Part shown: positions 25,105-33,807 of the stretch, one piece after another
How the letters are laid out: each line of letters begins with the position of its first letter
How positions within the stretch are numbered: the first letter of the stretch is position 1
NCBI RefSeq assembly: GCF_900112285.1
Contig: NZ_FOKZ01000005.1
Coordinates: forward strand, 62,001 to 126,000
Length of the DNA stretch: 64,000 bases
Direction of reading: 5' to 3'
Source of the DNA: Polaromonas sp. OV174
GTDB lineage: Bacteria > Pseudomonadota > Gammaproteobacteria > Burkholderiales > Burkholderiaceae_C
Made by a program: the position numbers and the translations under genes
Notes under the pieces: model-generated
What the model saw: only the letters and a program-made list of their open reading frames with translations
Database searches by the model: none
Told to the model about the DNA's origin: nothing

Positions 25105-26088
25105 ATGCAGCATTCACAAACCCACCTACGTTCGCGGCCGATTTCGGCCGGCCAGCTGCGGGCCTTTGAATCGGTCGCGCGCCACCTCAATTTCCGCGCC
25201 GCCGCAGAAGAGCTGGCCCTGACGCAATCGGCGGTGAGCCGCCAGATTCAAAGCCTGGAAGAAGACGTGGGCGTCAGCCTGTTTCACCGCCATACCCGGG
25301 CGGTGGAGCTGTCCAGCGCCGGCGGCCTGTTGCTGCGGGCGGTCACGCCTTCGCTGGAGCGCATAGACAGCGCGGTGCGGCAAATCCGCCAGAGCGTGGG
25401 ACGTAAAAGCGTCTCGCTCACCACCTTTGCCTCCTTCGCCTCGATGTGGCTGATTCCGCGGCTGGAGGGCTTTCAGCGCGACAACCCCGACATAGATATC
25501 CGGATTGATGCCTCTGACGTGTCGGTGGACCTGAATGTCTCAGATCTGGACCTGGCCCTGCGCTATGCCCCGGCAGCGCACATGCCGCCGCAGGCGATAC
25601 GCCTGTTCGGCGAGCAGATCACGCCTGTGATCAGCCCCTGGCTGATCAAAACCGGCCCGCGCCTGAAAAAGCCGGACGATCTGGCGCAGTTCACGCTGAT
25701 TGAGGCCGGTGATGCCCACCACACCCACCTGGAATGGCTGACCTGGCGCCGCTGGCTGGACAGCCACGCGGCGCCCAAGCTGGAGGCCAAGCGCTGGCTG
25801 TATTTCAACTACGCCTACCAGATGGTGCAGGCGGCATTGACGGGCCAGGGCGTGGCGCTGGCGCGGCTGCCGCTGATTGCCGAAAGCCTGGCCTCGGGCG
25901 ATCTGGTGGAGCCCCTGCCAGGGCTGCGCATGGACTCGCCCATGGCCTACTGGCTGATCGTCGGTCCACGCAATGCGCTCAGGCCAGAGGTGCTGGCCTT
26001 TTGCGAATGGCTCAAGGACCAGGCGGCGCAGACCCGGGAAGCGATTGGCGATGTGCCTGATCCCGAGACGCTGGACCGGCTCGATTGA
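25105..26088 (+). CDS. LysR-family regulator, GcvA-like
   Basis: The 327-residue protein has the LysR helix-turn-helix (NFRAAAEELALTQSAVSRQI, about residues 29-48) with the LFHRHTRAVELSSAG wing, and an effector domain of the GcvA subgroup (FASMWLIPRLEGFQ, DLDLALRYAP). Start MQHSQTHLRSRP at 25105 is chosen because the upstream part of the frame crosses the promoter region. It probably controls the divergent DUF2917 gene. Confidence 0.92.
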   Translation: MQHSQTHLRSRPISAGQLRAFESVARHLNFRAAAEELALTQSAVSRQIQSLEEDVGVSLFHRHTRAVELSSAGGLLLRAVTPSLERIDSAVRQIRQSVGRKSVSLTTFASFASMWLIPRLEGFQRDNPDIDIRIDASDVSVDLNVSDLDLALRYAPAAHMPPQAIRLFGEQITPVISPWLIKTGPRLKKPDDLAQFTLIEAGDAHHTHLEWLTWRRWLDSHAAPKLEAKRWLYFNYAYQMVQAALTGQGVALARLPLIAESLASGDLVEPLPGLRMDSPMAYWLIVGPRNALRPEVLAFCEWLKDQAAQTREAIGDVPDPETLDRLD

Positions 26089-26094
26089 GCCGGC

Positions 26095-27582
26095 TCAGAC
26101 CGGCGGCGCGTGGCGCCGCAACAGCCGGCCGGCACGCGCCTGCACCCGCGCCTGGCTGGCCTGGGCCGCCGTGCCCTGGGCGGCATAGGCCAGTTCGCCG
26201 TTGACAAAAACCTTTTCAATCCCTTCCGACAGGGCGATGGGGTTCTCGTAGGTGGCGACATCGCGCACCCGGGCCGGGTCCAGCACCACCACATCGGCAT
26301 GCCAACCCGGCTGCAGCTGGCCGCGCTCGTGCAACCGGAAGTTGCGCGCCGACAGGCCGGTCATCTTGTAGATGGCGGTTTCCAGCGAAAACAGTTTCTC
26401 GTCGCGCCAGTAGCGCGCCAGCACGCGCGGAAAAGCGCCCCATAACCGCGGATGCGGATGCTGGTCGTGCGGCAGGCCGTCCGAACCGATCATGCTCAAG
26501 GGGTGGGCGATGACGCGTTTCACGTCGTCTTCCTGCATCTGGAAATAGCAGGCGCCGCCGGGCTGCAGGCGGCGGCAAGCGGCCTTCTGGTCAACGCCCC
26601 ACTCGGCGGCCACCGAGGCCAGGGTACGCCCCGTCATTTCGGGGTGCGGCGTGGACCAGTTCACCAAAATATCTATCACGCCATCGACCAGGTCTTCACG
26701 CAGCACGGTGGAGCCGGCCACATAGGGATAAACGTCCATGGCCACCTGCTGGCGAGCGGCCAGCGCCTCAATCACCGGCAGGGTTTCCCGGGTGCGGCCC
26801 CAGTTGTCGGGGCCGGCGCATTTGTGGTGCGAGATGACCAGCGGCACGCCGGCACGAAAGGCGGTGTCGCCGGCCTCGTGCAGCGCCTCTATGATGGTTT
26901 GCATTTCGCTGCGCAGATGCGTGGCGTAAACGCCGCCGAAGCGCGCCACCACTTGGGCCAGCCGCACCACCTCCTCGGCGGGCGCGGCAAAAGCCTCTTC
27001 GTAAAACAGCCCCGACGACAAGCCGGTCGCGCCCTCCTCCATGCAGCGCGTGAGCAGCGCGCACATGGCGTCGAGCTCGCTGGCGCTGGCCGGCTGGCTG
27101 AGGTCGGCCACGCAGGCGAAACGCAAGGTGGTGTGGCCAATCAGCACGGCGACGTTGACGGCCGGCTGCGCCGCGCTGACGGCACGCTCATAGCCGGCCA
27201 CCGAATCAAAGCGAAAGGAATCGGCGCCCAGCAGGTTCAGCGGCGGCAGCGGTTTGGCCACCACAAAAGGCGCCAGTGAAATGCCGCAGTTACCGCTCAC
27301 CACCGTGGTGATGCCCTGGGAAATCTTGGGCAGCATGTCGGGGGTCTTGAGCACGATGGCGTCGTCGTGCGTGTGCACATCAATGAAGCCGGGCACGATG
27401 GCCAGGCCGCTGCAATCGACGCAGTTCACATCCTGTAGCGCCAGGCCTTCGGGCAGGCGCTGACGCACCTGCTGGCCGACAGCCGCAATGCGCTCGCCGA
27501 CCAGCAGCACATCGCCAATCCAGCCAGCAGCACCCGTGCCATCAATCACCAGCCCGTTTTCGAGCAAAGTCGCGCGTGTCAT
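26095..27582 (-). CDS. N-acyl-D-amino-acid deacylase (D-aminoacylase)
   Basis: This amidohydrolase-superfamily enzyme (495 residues) removes the acyl group from N-acyl-D-amino acids. It shows the N-terminal beta-sandwich entry, the metal motif FIDVHTHDD, SGNCG with the bridging cysteine typical of D-aminoacylases, and the motif GSDGLPHD carrying the catalytic aspartate. It is the last gene of the eight-gene minus-strand operon; its start overlaps the RpiR regulator stop by 4 bp. It would release free D-amino acids from imported material. Confidence 0.93.
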   Translation of the reverse strand: MTRATLLENGLVIDGTGAAGWIGDVLLVGERIAAVGQQVRQRLPEGLALQDVNCVDCSGLAIVPGFIDVHTHDDAIVLKTPDMLPKISQGITTVVSGNCGISLAPFVVAKPLPPLNLLGADSFRFDSVAGYERAVSAAQPAVNVAVLIGHTTLRFACVADLSQPASASELDAMCALLTRCMEEGATGLSSGLFYEEAFAAPAEEVVRLAQVVARFGGVYATHLRSEMQTIIEALHEAGDTAFRAGVPLVISHHKCAGPDNWGRTRETLPVIEALAARQQVAMDVYPYVAGSTVLREDLVDGVIDILVNWSTPHPEMTGRTLASVAAEWGVDQKAACRRLQPGGACYFQMQEDDVKRVIAHPLSMIGSDGLPHDQHPHPRLWGAFPRVLARYWRDEKLFSLETAIYKMTGLSARNFRLHERGQLQPGWHADVVVLDPARVRDVATYENPIALSEGIEKVFVNGELAYAAQGTAAQASQARVQARAGRLLRRHAPPV

Positions 27583-28511
27583 CTTGGGTCGCTTTCGTTG
27601 TTTTTCAGTTTGCTTTCATTGACGGCGGCGACCGTTTCCCAATCAAGCTTGGGGTAGTGGCGCATGTCCACGCCGCGCGTGCTGAGCACCTCGCGCACGC
27701 CGCTCAAGCGTTTCACGGCCAGGTCGCCCAGGCGCTGGGCCACCATCACCGTGACGATTTCAAGCACCGTGAGGTGCACCAGATAGGCCTCGGTGCCCAC
27801 ATGCATGACCGGGTCGTCAGGGACATGGATGCCCAGCACGATGTCGGCGCGCTTGGCCAGTTCCGTCCCCTCCTGGGTCAGGGCAATCACCGTGGCGCCT
27901 TGCGAGCGCGCCACGTCCACCGCTTCGAGCAGGGACGGCATGCCGCCCACGTGCGAGATGGCGAACACCACCCCCTGCCGGCCTATGGTGGCGGCCGACA
28001 CCAGTTGCAAATGGATGTCCAGATAGGCGTTGGCCACCAGCCCCAGGCGAAACAGCCTGGCCTGCATGTCCGAAGCCATGAAACTCGACGTCACGCCGAC
28101 GCTGTAGCAGTCGACCCGGCTGGCGCGCACGATGGCATCGGCCGCAGCCTCCACCGCCGCCACGCTAAGCTGGGCCTGAACGCCGCTGACGGCCGTGGCC
28201 GCGCCCTTGATGACCTTGGAAATCACCTCTTCGGTGCCGTCGTGCAGTTGCACCCGGCGATGCAGCGGCGAGCCGCTGACGGCCATCTCCTGCGCCAGCG
28301 CCAGCTTGAACTCGCGCAAGCCGGGGTAGCCCAGATCGCGGCAGGTGCGCATCACGGTGGGCACCGAGCTGCCGGCCCGCTGCGCCAGTTGCTCAAAACT
28401 CTCGTCGAGCACGCGCTGGGGATCTTGCAGCATCAGCGCCAGCACCTTGCGCCGCGAGGTGGACGCACCGGCCATGGTCTCGGCAATTCTGGCAAGGACC
28501 TTGGAATTCAT
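27579..28511 (-). CDS. MurR/RpiR-family transcriptional regulator
   Basis: The 310-residue protein has an N-terminal RpiR-type helix-turn-helix (RAGSSVPTVMRTCRDLGYPG, about residues 46-65) and a C-terminal SIS domain (IVRASRVDCYSVGVTSS, VVFAISHVGGMPSLLEAVD). RpiR regulators sense a phosphorylated sugar or related ligand through SIS. It lies inside the D-amino-acid operon between the deaminase and the deacylase, so it likely controls that operon through the TGAAA-N5-TTTCA sites found in the promoter. Confidence 0.93.
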   Translation of the reverse strand: MNSKVLARIAETMAGASTSRRKVLALMLQDPQRVLDESFEQLAQRAGSSVPTVMRTCRDLGYPGLREFKLALAQEMAVSGSPLHRRVQLHDGTEEVISKVIKGAATAVSGVQAQLSVAAVEAAADAIVRASRVDCYSVGVTSSFMASDMQARLFRLGLVANAYLDIHLQLVSAATIGRQGVVFAISHVGGMPSLLEAVDVARSQGATVIALTQEGTELAKRADIVLGIHVPDDPVMHVGTEAYLVHLTVLEIVTVMVAQRLGDLAVKRLSGVREVLSTRGVDMRHYPKLDWETVAAVNESKLKNNESDPR

Positions 28512-28517
28512 AAAACC

Positions 28518-29810
28518 TCAGAAACAGGTCACCAGGGCGTCGCACACCGTGTAGTTGTCATCGACCACCGGCATCCAGCGCCATTTGTCAAAAGTGGTGC
28601 AAGGGTGCGAAATGCCCAGCGCCACCAGGTCGCCGACCTGCAGTGCCGCATGCTCGGGACCGCTGCCGTGCAGATAGGCGTGCTGGTCGTTCAGGGCCGT
28701 GATTTTCCAGTCTGCGGGCGCGGCCACCGGTGCCGCAGCCGCGGCGCTGAGCGAGAAGATGGGCACAGGCATTTCCAGGTCGTAGGACAGATCGCGCCGG
28801 CCTACGGCCAGGATGGCCAGCCCGGGTTCTGGGCAGGACTGCACCGTCGCCCAGACTTCTATGGCCGGCCGCAGGCCATCGCTGTCGTGCAGCCTGGCAT
28901 TGACGGCGCCCACCAGGCGCTTGTAGTTGCCGTGGTCGTGGGTGATGTAGCAGCCCGAGCGCAGCAGGCCGCGCACCGGGCGCGAGAGCTGGGGCTTGAG
29001 CCAGCCGCTGACCAAGTCAAAAATCGCTGAACCGCCGGCCGTCATCAGGACTTCCTCATTGTCGAAAAAACCTTGCCGGTCGCAGGCCAGGGCGATGTCG
29101 CAGACCCGCTGCATCAGGCTATCGGCATAGGCTTTGTCAGCCTCGGAGTTGCCGGTGGCGCCGCCGCCTTCATAGGTTTCTATGCCGACCAGGCGGCAGG
29201 CCGGGCTGGCGTGAATCGCCGCCGCCAGCGCCAGCGCTTCGGCCTCATGGCGGCAACCGGTGCGGGCGCCCATCACGCCGATTTCCAGCAGCACTTCGAA
29301 CGGCGCCGCCATGCTGCCTTCATGCGCCGCCGCCCAGGCTTCGATCAAGGCCAGCTGCGCCAGCGAATCCACCAGAAAGACAATACGCAAACCGGGGTAC
29401 TCGCGCAGCATGTCCTGAATGCCGGCCAGGTCTATGGCCGTGATCACCTGGTTGGCGATCATCAACCGCTTCGCGCCTGCCGTGATGCCCGCGCGCATCT
29501 GCGCCACGGTGGCAAAGGTCAGGCCCCAGGCGCCTTGATCGAGTTGCTTTTTGAGGAGTTGCGGCGACATGGTGGTCTTGCCGTGCGGCGCCATGTCCAC
29601 GCCCTGGCTCTGGGCGAATTTCTGCATCCAGCCCAGGTTGTGCTTCATGGAGACCTGCTTGACGACGGCCAGCGGCAGCGGCAGGTCGCCCTTGAGCACA
29701 TTCCATTGCTGAGCGCCGATTTCAGAGCGGCGCAGCGCAGCGCTGGTGTGCGGAAAGCCCTTGTAGGAGCGGTCGAGCTGCGGGTCGAGAAGATCTTGCA
29801 AAGTGGTCAT
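28518..29810 (-). CDS. PLP-dependent amino acid deaminase (DSD1/D-threonine aldolase-like)
   Basis: The 430-residue enzyme has an alanine-racemase-like N-terminal barrel with the PLP lysine in VDMAPHGKTTMSP, and a C-terminal metal-binding HPCTTFDKWRW as in D-serine dehydratase and D-threonine aldolase. The start is MTTLQDLLDP. Homologues are called amino acid deaminase and act on D-serine-like substrates, giving an enamine/imine that RidA can hydrolyse, and a RidA gene is divergently placed at 35607. It is downstream of the dipeptide-type transporter genes in the same operon. Confidence 0.88.
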   Translation of the reverse strand: MTTLQDLLDPQLDRSYKGFPHTSAALRRSEIGAQQWNVLKGDLPLPLAVVKQVSMKHNLGWMQKFAQSQGVDMAPHGKTTMSPQLLKKQLDQGAWGLTFATVAQMRAGITAGAKRLMIANQVITAIDLAGIQDMLREYPGLRIVFLVDSLAQLALIEAWAAAHEGSMAAPFEVLLEIGVMGARTGCRHEAEALALAAAIHASPACRLVGIETYEGGGATGNSEADKAYADSLMQRVCDIALACDRQGFFDNEEVLMTAGGSAIFDLVSGWLKPQLSRPVRGLLRSGCYITHDHGNYKRLVGAVNARLHDSDGLRPAIEVWATVQSCPEPGLAILAVGRRDLSYDLEMPVPIFSLSAAAAAPVAAPADWKITALNDQHAYLHGSGPEHAALQVGDLVALGISHPCTTFDKWRWMPVVDDNYTVCDALVTCF

Positions 29811-29828
29811 GATGAATACTTTCTTGGT

Positions 29829-30797
29829 TTATGCCGCCAGCAGCGCGATGTCATCGCGAATGCAGGCTTTGAAGCGGCCAGCCCCCATGTCGCGCAACTC
29901 GGGGCGGGTCGTGGCGCAAGCGTCCAGCGCATGCGGGCAACGGGTGCGAAAAACGCAACCGGAAGGCGGATTGACCGGGCTGGGAATGTCGCCCTTCAAG
30001 GCGACGCGTTCGCTTTTGTGTTCCGGATCGGGCTTGGGCGAGGCCGCCAGCAGCGCCTGGGTATAGGGGTGCAAGGGCTGGGCATACAGCGCGGCCGTGG
30101 GCGCCACTTCCATCACCCGGCCCAGATATAGCACCACCACGCGATCGCACAAATACTCCACCACATCCAGGTCGTGCGAGATGAACAGCATGGTCAGCTT
30201 CAGGCGGTCGCGCAGGTCGCACAGCAGATTCACCACTTGGGCCTGAATCGACACATCCAGCGCCGACAGCGGTTCGTCGGCGACGATGAATTCCGGCTCG
30301 ACCGCCAGCGCCCGCGCCACGCCTATGCGCTGACGCTGGCCGCCGGAGAACTCATGCGGATAACGGCTGGCATGCTCGGCGCGCAGGCCGACCAGTTCCA
30401 GCAACTCGGCAATGCGCTTGCCCTGTGCTTCCTTGCCCTTGGCCAAGCCGTGCACTTGCAAGGCCTCGCCCAGGATGTCCTTGACGCGCATCTTGGGGTT
30501 CAGGCTGGCATAGGGGTCCTGAAAAATCATCTGCAGCTTGCTGCGCAAGGCACGCATGCGACCGCTAGAGGCCGCGCCCAGATCTTCGCCGCGGTACAAG
30601 ACCTGGCCCGAAGTGCTTTCGATCAGTCGCAGCAGGGTGCGGCCTATGGTGCTTTTGCCCGAGCCGGACTCGCCGACCAGGCCCAGGGTTTCACCGGGCT
30701 GAATGGAAAATGACACATCGTCCACGGCGCGCACCGGTTTGGCCGAGTCGCCGAAATAACGGTGCAGTTTTTTGACTTCTATCAGCGGCGCGCTCAT
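29829..30797 (-). CDS. dipeptide/oligopeptide ABC transporter ATPase, DppF-like
   Basis: ATPase subunit with Walker [10 protein letters not shown], signature FSGGQRQRIGVARAL, Walker B FIVADEPLSALD and the C-terminal oligopeptide-transporter box (PSPVNPPSGCVFRTRCPHA). The start [16 protein letters not shown] is at 30797, overlapping the DppD-like stop by 4 bp; a longer frame to 30908 runs inside the upstream gene. Works as a pair with the DppD-like subunit. Confidence 0.93.
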   Translation of the reverse strand: MSAPLIEVKKLHRYFGDSAKPVRAVDDVSFSIQPGETLGLVGESGSGKSTIGRTLLRLIESTSGQVLYRGEDLGAASSGRMRALRSKLQMIFQDPYASLNPKMRVKDILGEALQVHGLAKGKEAQGKRIAELLELVGLRAEHASRYPHEFSGGQRQRIGVARALAVEPEFIVADEPLSALDVSIQAQVVNLLCDLRDRLKLTMLFISHDLDVVEYLCDRVVVLYLGRVMEVAPTAALYAQPLHPYTQALLAASPKPDPEHKSERVALKGDIPSPVNPPSGCVFRTRCPHALDACATTRPELRDMGAGRFKACIRDDIALLAA

Positions 30798-31867
30798 GCC
30801 GGACTCCTGTTGATGGCGGCGGCACGGGCGGCCGGCGTGAGAATGCAGCGCACGCAGCGCTGTGGATGTTCCGGCTCGGGCAACAAGGCCGGCATGGCGC
30901 TGCTGCAAGCCGGCAGCGCCTGGTCGCAGCGCGGCTCAAAGGCGCAGCCGGGCGGCGGCGCCAGCGGGCTGGAGACCTGGCCGCGAATGGCGTAGAGACG
31001 CTTCTTGGCGCCGGGCACGGCAAGCGCCTCGCGCTTGCGCTGCTGCGCCGGCAGGCAGGCCAGCAGGCCTTGCGTATAAGGGTGCTGGGGCGCGGCAAAC
31101 AGCTCGCGCACCGGTGCCGACTCGACAATGCGGCCGGCATACATCACCGCCACATCGTCGGCATGGTGAGCCACCACGCCCAGGTTGTGCGTGATGAACA
31201 AAATGCTCATGCCGGTTTCGCTCTGCAGGCGACGCATCAGCTCCAGAATCTGCGCCTGTATGGTCACATCCAGCGCCGTGGTCGGCTCGTCGGCGATCAG
31301 CAGGGTCGGGTTGCAGGCCATGGCCAGCGCAATCATCACGCGCTGACGCATGCCGCCCGAAAGCTGGTGCGGGTATTCGTGCAGGCGCTGGGCCGCGGCC
31401 GGAATCTCGACGAGTTCCAGCATGCGCTTGGCATGGGCCAGCGCGGCCTTGCGGTCCAGGCCCATGTGCAGGCGCACCGACTCGGCAATCTGCTCGCCCA
31501 CCGTGAACACCGGGTTCAGGCTGGTCATGGGCTCCTGGAAAATGATCGCGATCTCGTTGCCGCGTATGCGCCGCATCTCGGCCTCGGGCAATGACAGCAG
31601 GTCCAGCGTTTTGCCTGCCCGATTGGTAAACAGCGCCTGGCCGCTGACCTGGGTGGAGGCGGTACGCGCCAGCAGACGCATCAGGGTCAGACTGGTCACC
31701 GACTTGCCGGAGCCGGACTCGCCCACCAGGGCGGTGGTCTTGCCGGGGCGGATGCTGAAGCTAACCTCGGCCACCGAGCGGATCAGCCCTTCATCGGTGT
31801 CGAAAAAGGTGCTCAGGTTGCGGACATCAAGCCGCGGGGAATCAGGGGACATCAAGGGCGGGTTCAT
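30794..31867 (-). CDS. dipeptide/oligopeptide ABC transporter ATPase, DppD-like
   Basis: ATPase subunit with Walker [10 protein letters not shown], signature [15 protein letters not shown], Walker [13 protein letters not shown] and the C-terminal cysteine-rich peptide-transporter box ([12 protein letters not shown]). The start [10 protein letters not shown] at 31867 lies 20 bp after the DppC-like stop. The longer frame to 32176 is antisense-like noise over the permease gene. Confidence 0.93.
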   Translation of the reverse strand: MNPPLMSPDSPRLDVRNLSTFFDTDEGLIRSVAEVSFSIRPGKTTALVGESGSGKSVTSLTLMRLLARTASTQVSGQALFTNRAGKTLDLLSLPEAEMRRIRGNEIAIIFQEPMTSLNPVFTVGEQIAESVRLHMGLDRKAALAHAKRMLELVEIPAAAQRLHEYPHQLSGGMRQRVMIALAMACNPTLLIADEPTTALDVTIQAQILELMRRLQSETGMSILFITHNLGVVAHHADDVAVMYAGRIVESAPVRELFAAPQHPYTQGLLACLPAQQRKREALAVPGAKKRLYAIRGQVSSPLAPPPGCAFEPRCDQALPACSSAMPALLPEPEHPQRCVRCILTPAARAAAINRSPA

Positions 31868-31887
31868 GGGGTTTTCTCGCAGGGGTC

Positions 31888-32727
31888 TCACATGGACTTT
31901 TTCAGCCGCGGATCCAGCAGGTCGCGCACGCCGTCGCCCAGCAACTGCAAAGACAGCGCGGTCAAAATGATGGCGAGACCGGGAAACAGAACAATCCACA
32001 GCGCGCCATGGGCATACTGCTGGCTGCCGGCAACCATGGTGCCCCAGGTCGGAATTTCGGGCGGCACGCCCACGCCCAGGAAAGACAGGGAGGCTTCGGC
32101 CAGGATGGCATAGGCAAAGATGAAGGAAGCCTGCACCAGGATGGGCGACATCAGATTGGGCAGGATATGCCGCCACAAAATCCGCGCCGTCGAGACGCCG
32201 ACGGCACGCGCCGCCTCGACAAACAGCAGCTCGCGCACCACCAGGGTGGAGGCGCGCACCACCCGCGCCACGCGCGGCGTGTAAACCAGCACCAGCGCCA
32301 GCACCACGTTGAGCATGGAGGGGCCCAAAATCGCCACCAGCGCAATCGCCAGCAAAATGTCGGGGAAAGACATCATGGCATCGACTACGCGCATGATGGG
32401 CGCATCCAGGCGGCGGAAAAAGCCCGCCATCAGGCCAAACAGGGTGCCCAGCACAATGGCGCCCACCGCGGTCAGGGCGGCAATCGTCAACGAATAGCGG
32501 CCGCCAAAGGCAATCCGCGCAAACAGATCGCGCCCCAGCTCATCGGTACCCATCCAGTGGCTGGCCGTCGGCACGGACAGACGTTGGCTGATGGCGGTGT
32601 CGTTCGGGTCGTAGCTCGTCACCACATTGGCCAGCAAGGCCAGCGTGACCACCAGCAGCAGGCAGATGGCGGCGCCCAGCACGATGCGGCGCCGGAACAG
32701 TTTCTTGAGAATCAGGGGGATTTTCAT
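31888..32727 (-). CDS. dipeptide/oligopeptide ABC transporter permease, DppC-like
   Basis: The 279-residue inner-membrane protein has the DppC marks: an N-terminal helix (LGAAICLLLVVTLALLANVV), HWMGTDELGRDLFARIAFGG, and the ATPase-contact loop EAARAVGVSTARILWRHILP. It pairs with the DppB-like permease, whose gene ends 2 bp upstream. Confidence 0.94.
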   Translation of the reverse strand: MKIPLILKKLFRRRIVLGAAICLLLVVTLALLANVVTSYDPNDTAISQRLSVPTASHWMGTDELGRDLFARIAFGGRYSLTIAALTAVGAIVLGTLFGLMAGFFRRLDAPIMRVVDAMMSFPDILLAIALVAILGPSMLNVVLALVLVYTPRVARVVRASTLVVRELLFVEAARAVGVSTARILWRHILPNLMSPILVQASFIFAYAILAEASLSFLGVGVPPEIPTWGTMVAGSQQYAHGALWIVLFPGLAIILTALSLQLLGDGVRDLLDPRLKKSM

Positions 32728-32729
32728 GG

Positions 32730-33671
32730 CTAGTACTTCACGCGGGGATCGACCAGCATGTACAGCAGATCGGTGAGGAAATTGATCACCACATAAATCA
32801 TGGCGATGACCAGCAAAGCGCCCTGGATCACCGGGTAGTCGCGCCGCAGCACGGCGCTCACCACCAGGTTACCGACACCGGGCAGGCCGAACACGGTTTC
32901 GGTCACCACAGCGCCGCCAATCATCAGGGCGATGGTCAGGCCCAGCACGGTGACTATTGGCACCAGGGCATTGCGCAGCGCGTGCTTGAGCACCACCACG
33001 TTTTCCGACAAACCCTTGGCGCGCGCGGTACGCACATAGTCTTCACCCAGCACGTCCAGCATGGAGGCGCGCGTGAAACGGATGATGAGCGCGGAGTTGA
33101 GCACGCCCAGCACCACCGAAGGCAGGATCAGGTAGTGCAGGCGCTCAAGCAAGCTGGCGCCCGGATCGCCGTAGCCCGAGACCGGAAACCAGCCCATGGA
33201 CACGGCAAAAATCTGCATCAGTACCAGGCCAAACCAGAAGCTGGGAATACTGGCGCCCAGCATGGCAAAGCCGGTCAGCAACTGGTCGATGAACTTGCCG
33301 CGAAACACCGCCGAGATGATGCCGCAGGGCACGCCTATGCAGGCGGCAATCAGCACCGATAGCAGCGCCAACAAGGTGGTGGGCTCGGCCCGCTCCCACA
33401 ACGCCTGGGTGACAGGGCGCTGCAAAAAGATGGAGTCGCCCAGGTTGCCGCGCGACAACTCCTTGAGCCAGTAGCCGAACTGCACCGGCAAGGGCTTGTC
33501 CAGGCCGTACTCTTTTTGCACGCGGACGATATCTTCGGCCGTGGCCTGGTCGCCCAGCAGCACCGTCACGGGATCACCGGAGGCGGCGCGCGTGAGCACG
33601 AACACAATGACCGCCACGAGCGCCATGACGACCAGCATGCCCATGACGCGTGACAACAAATAGCGTGTCAT
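32730..33671 (-). CDS. dipeptide/oligopeptide ABC transporter permease, DppB-like
   Basis: The 313-residue protein starts MTRYLLSRVMGMLVVMALVA, as usual for DppB, with about six membrane helices, the loop DYVRTARAKGLSENVVVLKH that docks to the ATPases, and the ending DLLYMLVDPRVKY typical of the family. It lies 136 bp after the receptor gene; the gap holds a copy of repeat B with a GC hairpin. Confidence 0.94.
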   Translation of the reverse strand: MTRYLLSRVMGMLVVMALVAVIVFVLTRAASGDPVTVLLGDQATAEDIVRVQKEYGLDKPLPVQFGYWLKELSRGNLGDSIFLQRPVTQALWERAEPTTLLALLSVLIAACIGVPCGIISAVFRGKFIDQLLTGFAMLGASIPSFWFGLVLMQIFAVSMGWFPVSGYGDPGASLLERLHYLILPSVVLGVLNSALIIRFTRASMLDVLGEDYVRTARAKGLSENVVVLKHALRNALVPIVTVLGLTIALMIGGAVVTETVFGLPGVGNLVVSAVLRRDYPVIQGALLVIAMIYVVINFLTDLLYMLVDPRVKY

Positions 33672-33709
33672 GACAATTTCTCTTTAACCAAATGGAACAA
33701 GGTAAACAA

Positions 33710-33800
33710 CGCCCCCTCCGTCTCACCGCCGGGCCGCCTCAAGGCGAAACCGCCCCCTCGGGGGGCAGCGCATGACACGCAGTGAAAAGCGTGGGACTCA
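33710..33800 (+). repeat. dispersed repeat B, copy 1, with GC hairpin
   Basis: It contains CGCCCCCTCGGGGGGCAGCG and CACGCAGTGAAAAGCGTGGG. The hairpin lies between the receptor gene and the permease genes of one operon and could lower expression of the downstream genes. Confidence 0.6.
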
Positions 33801-33807
33801 CATCTCT

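Noticed and set aside
27576..29030. A 484-codon open frame opposite the RpiR regulator and deaminase genes
   Set aside because: The minus-strand genes have complete families and operon spacing; the plus-strand frame is His/Gln-rich noise.
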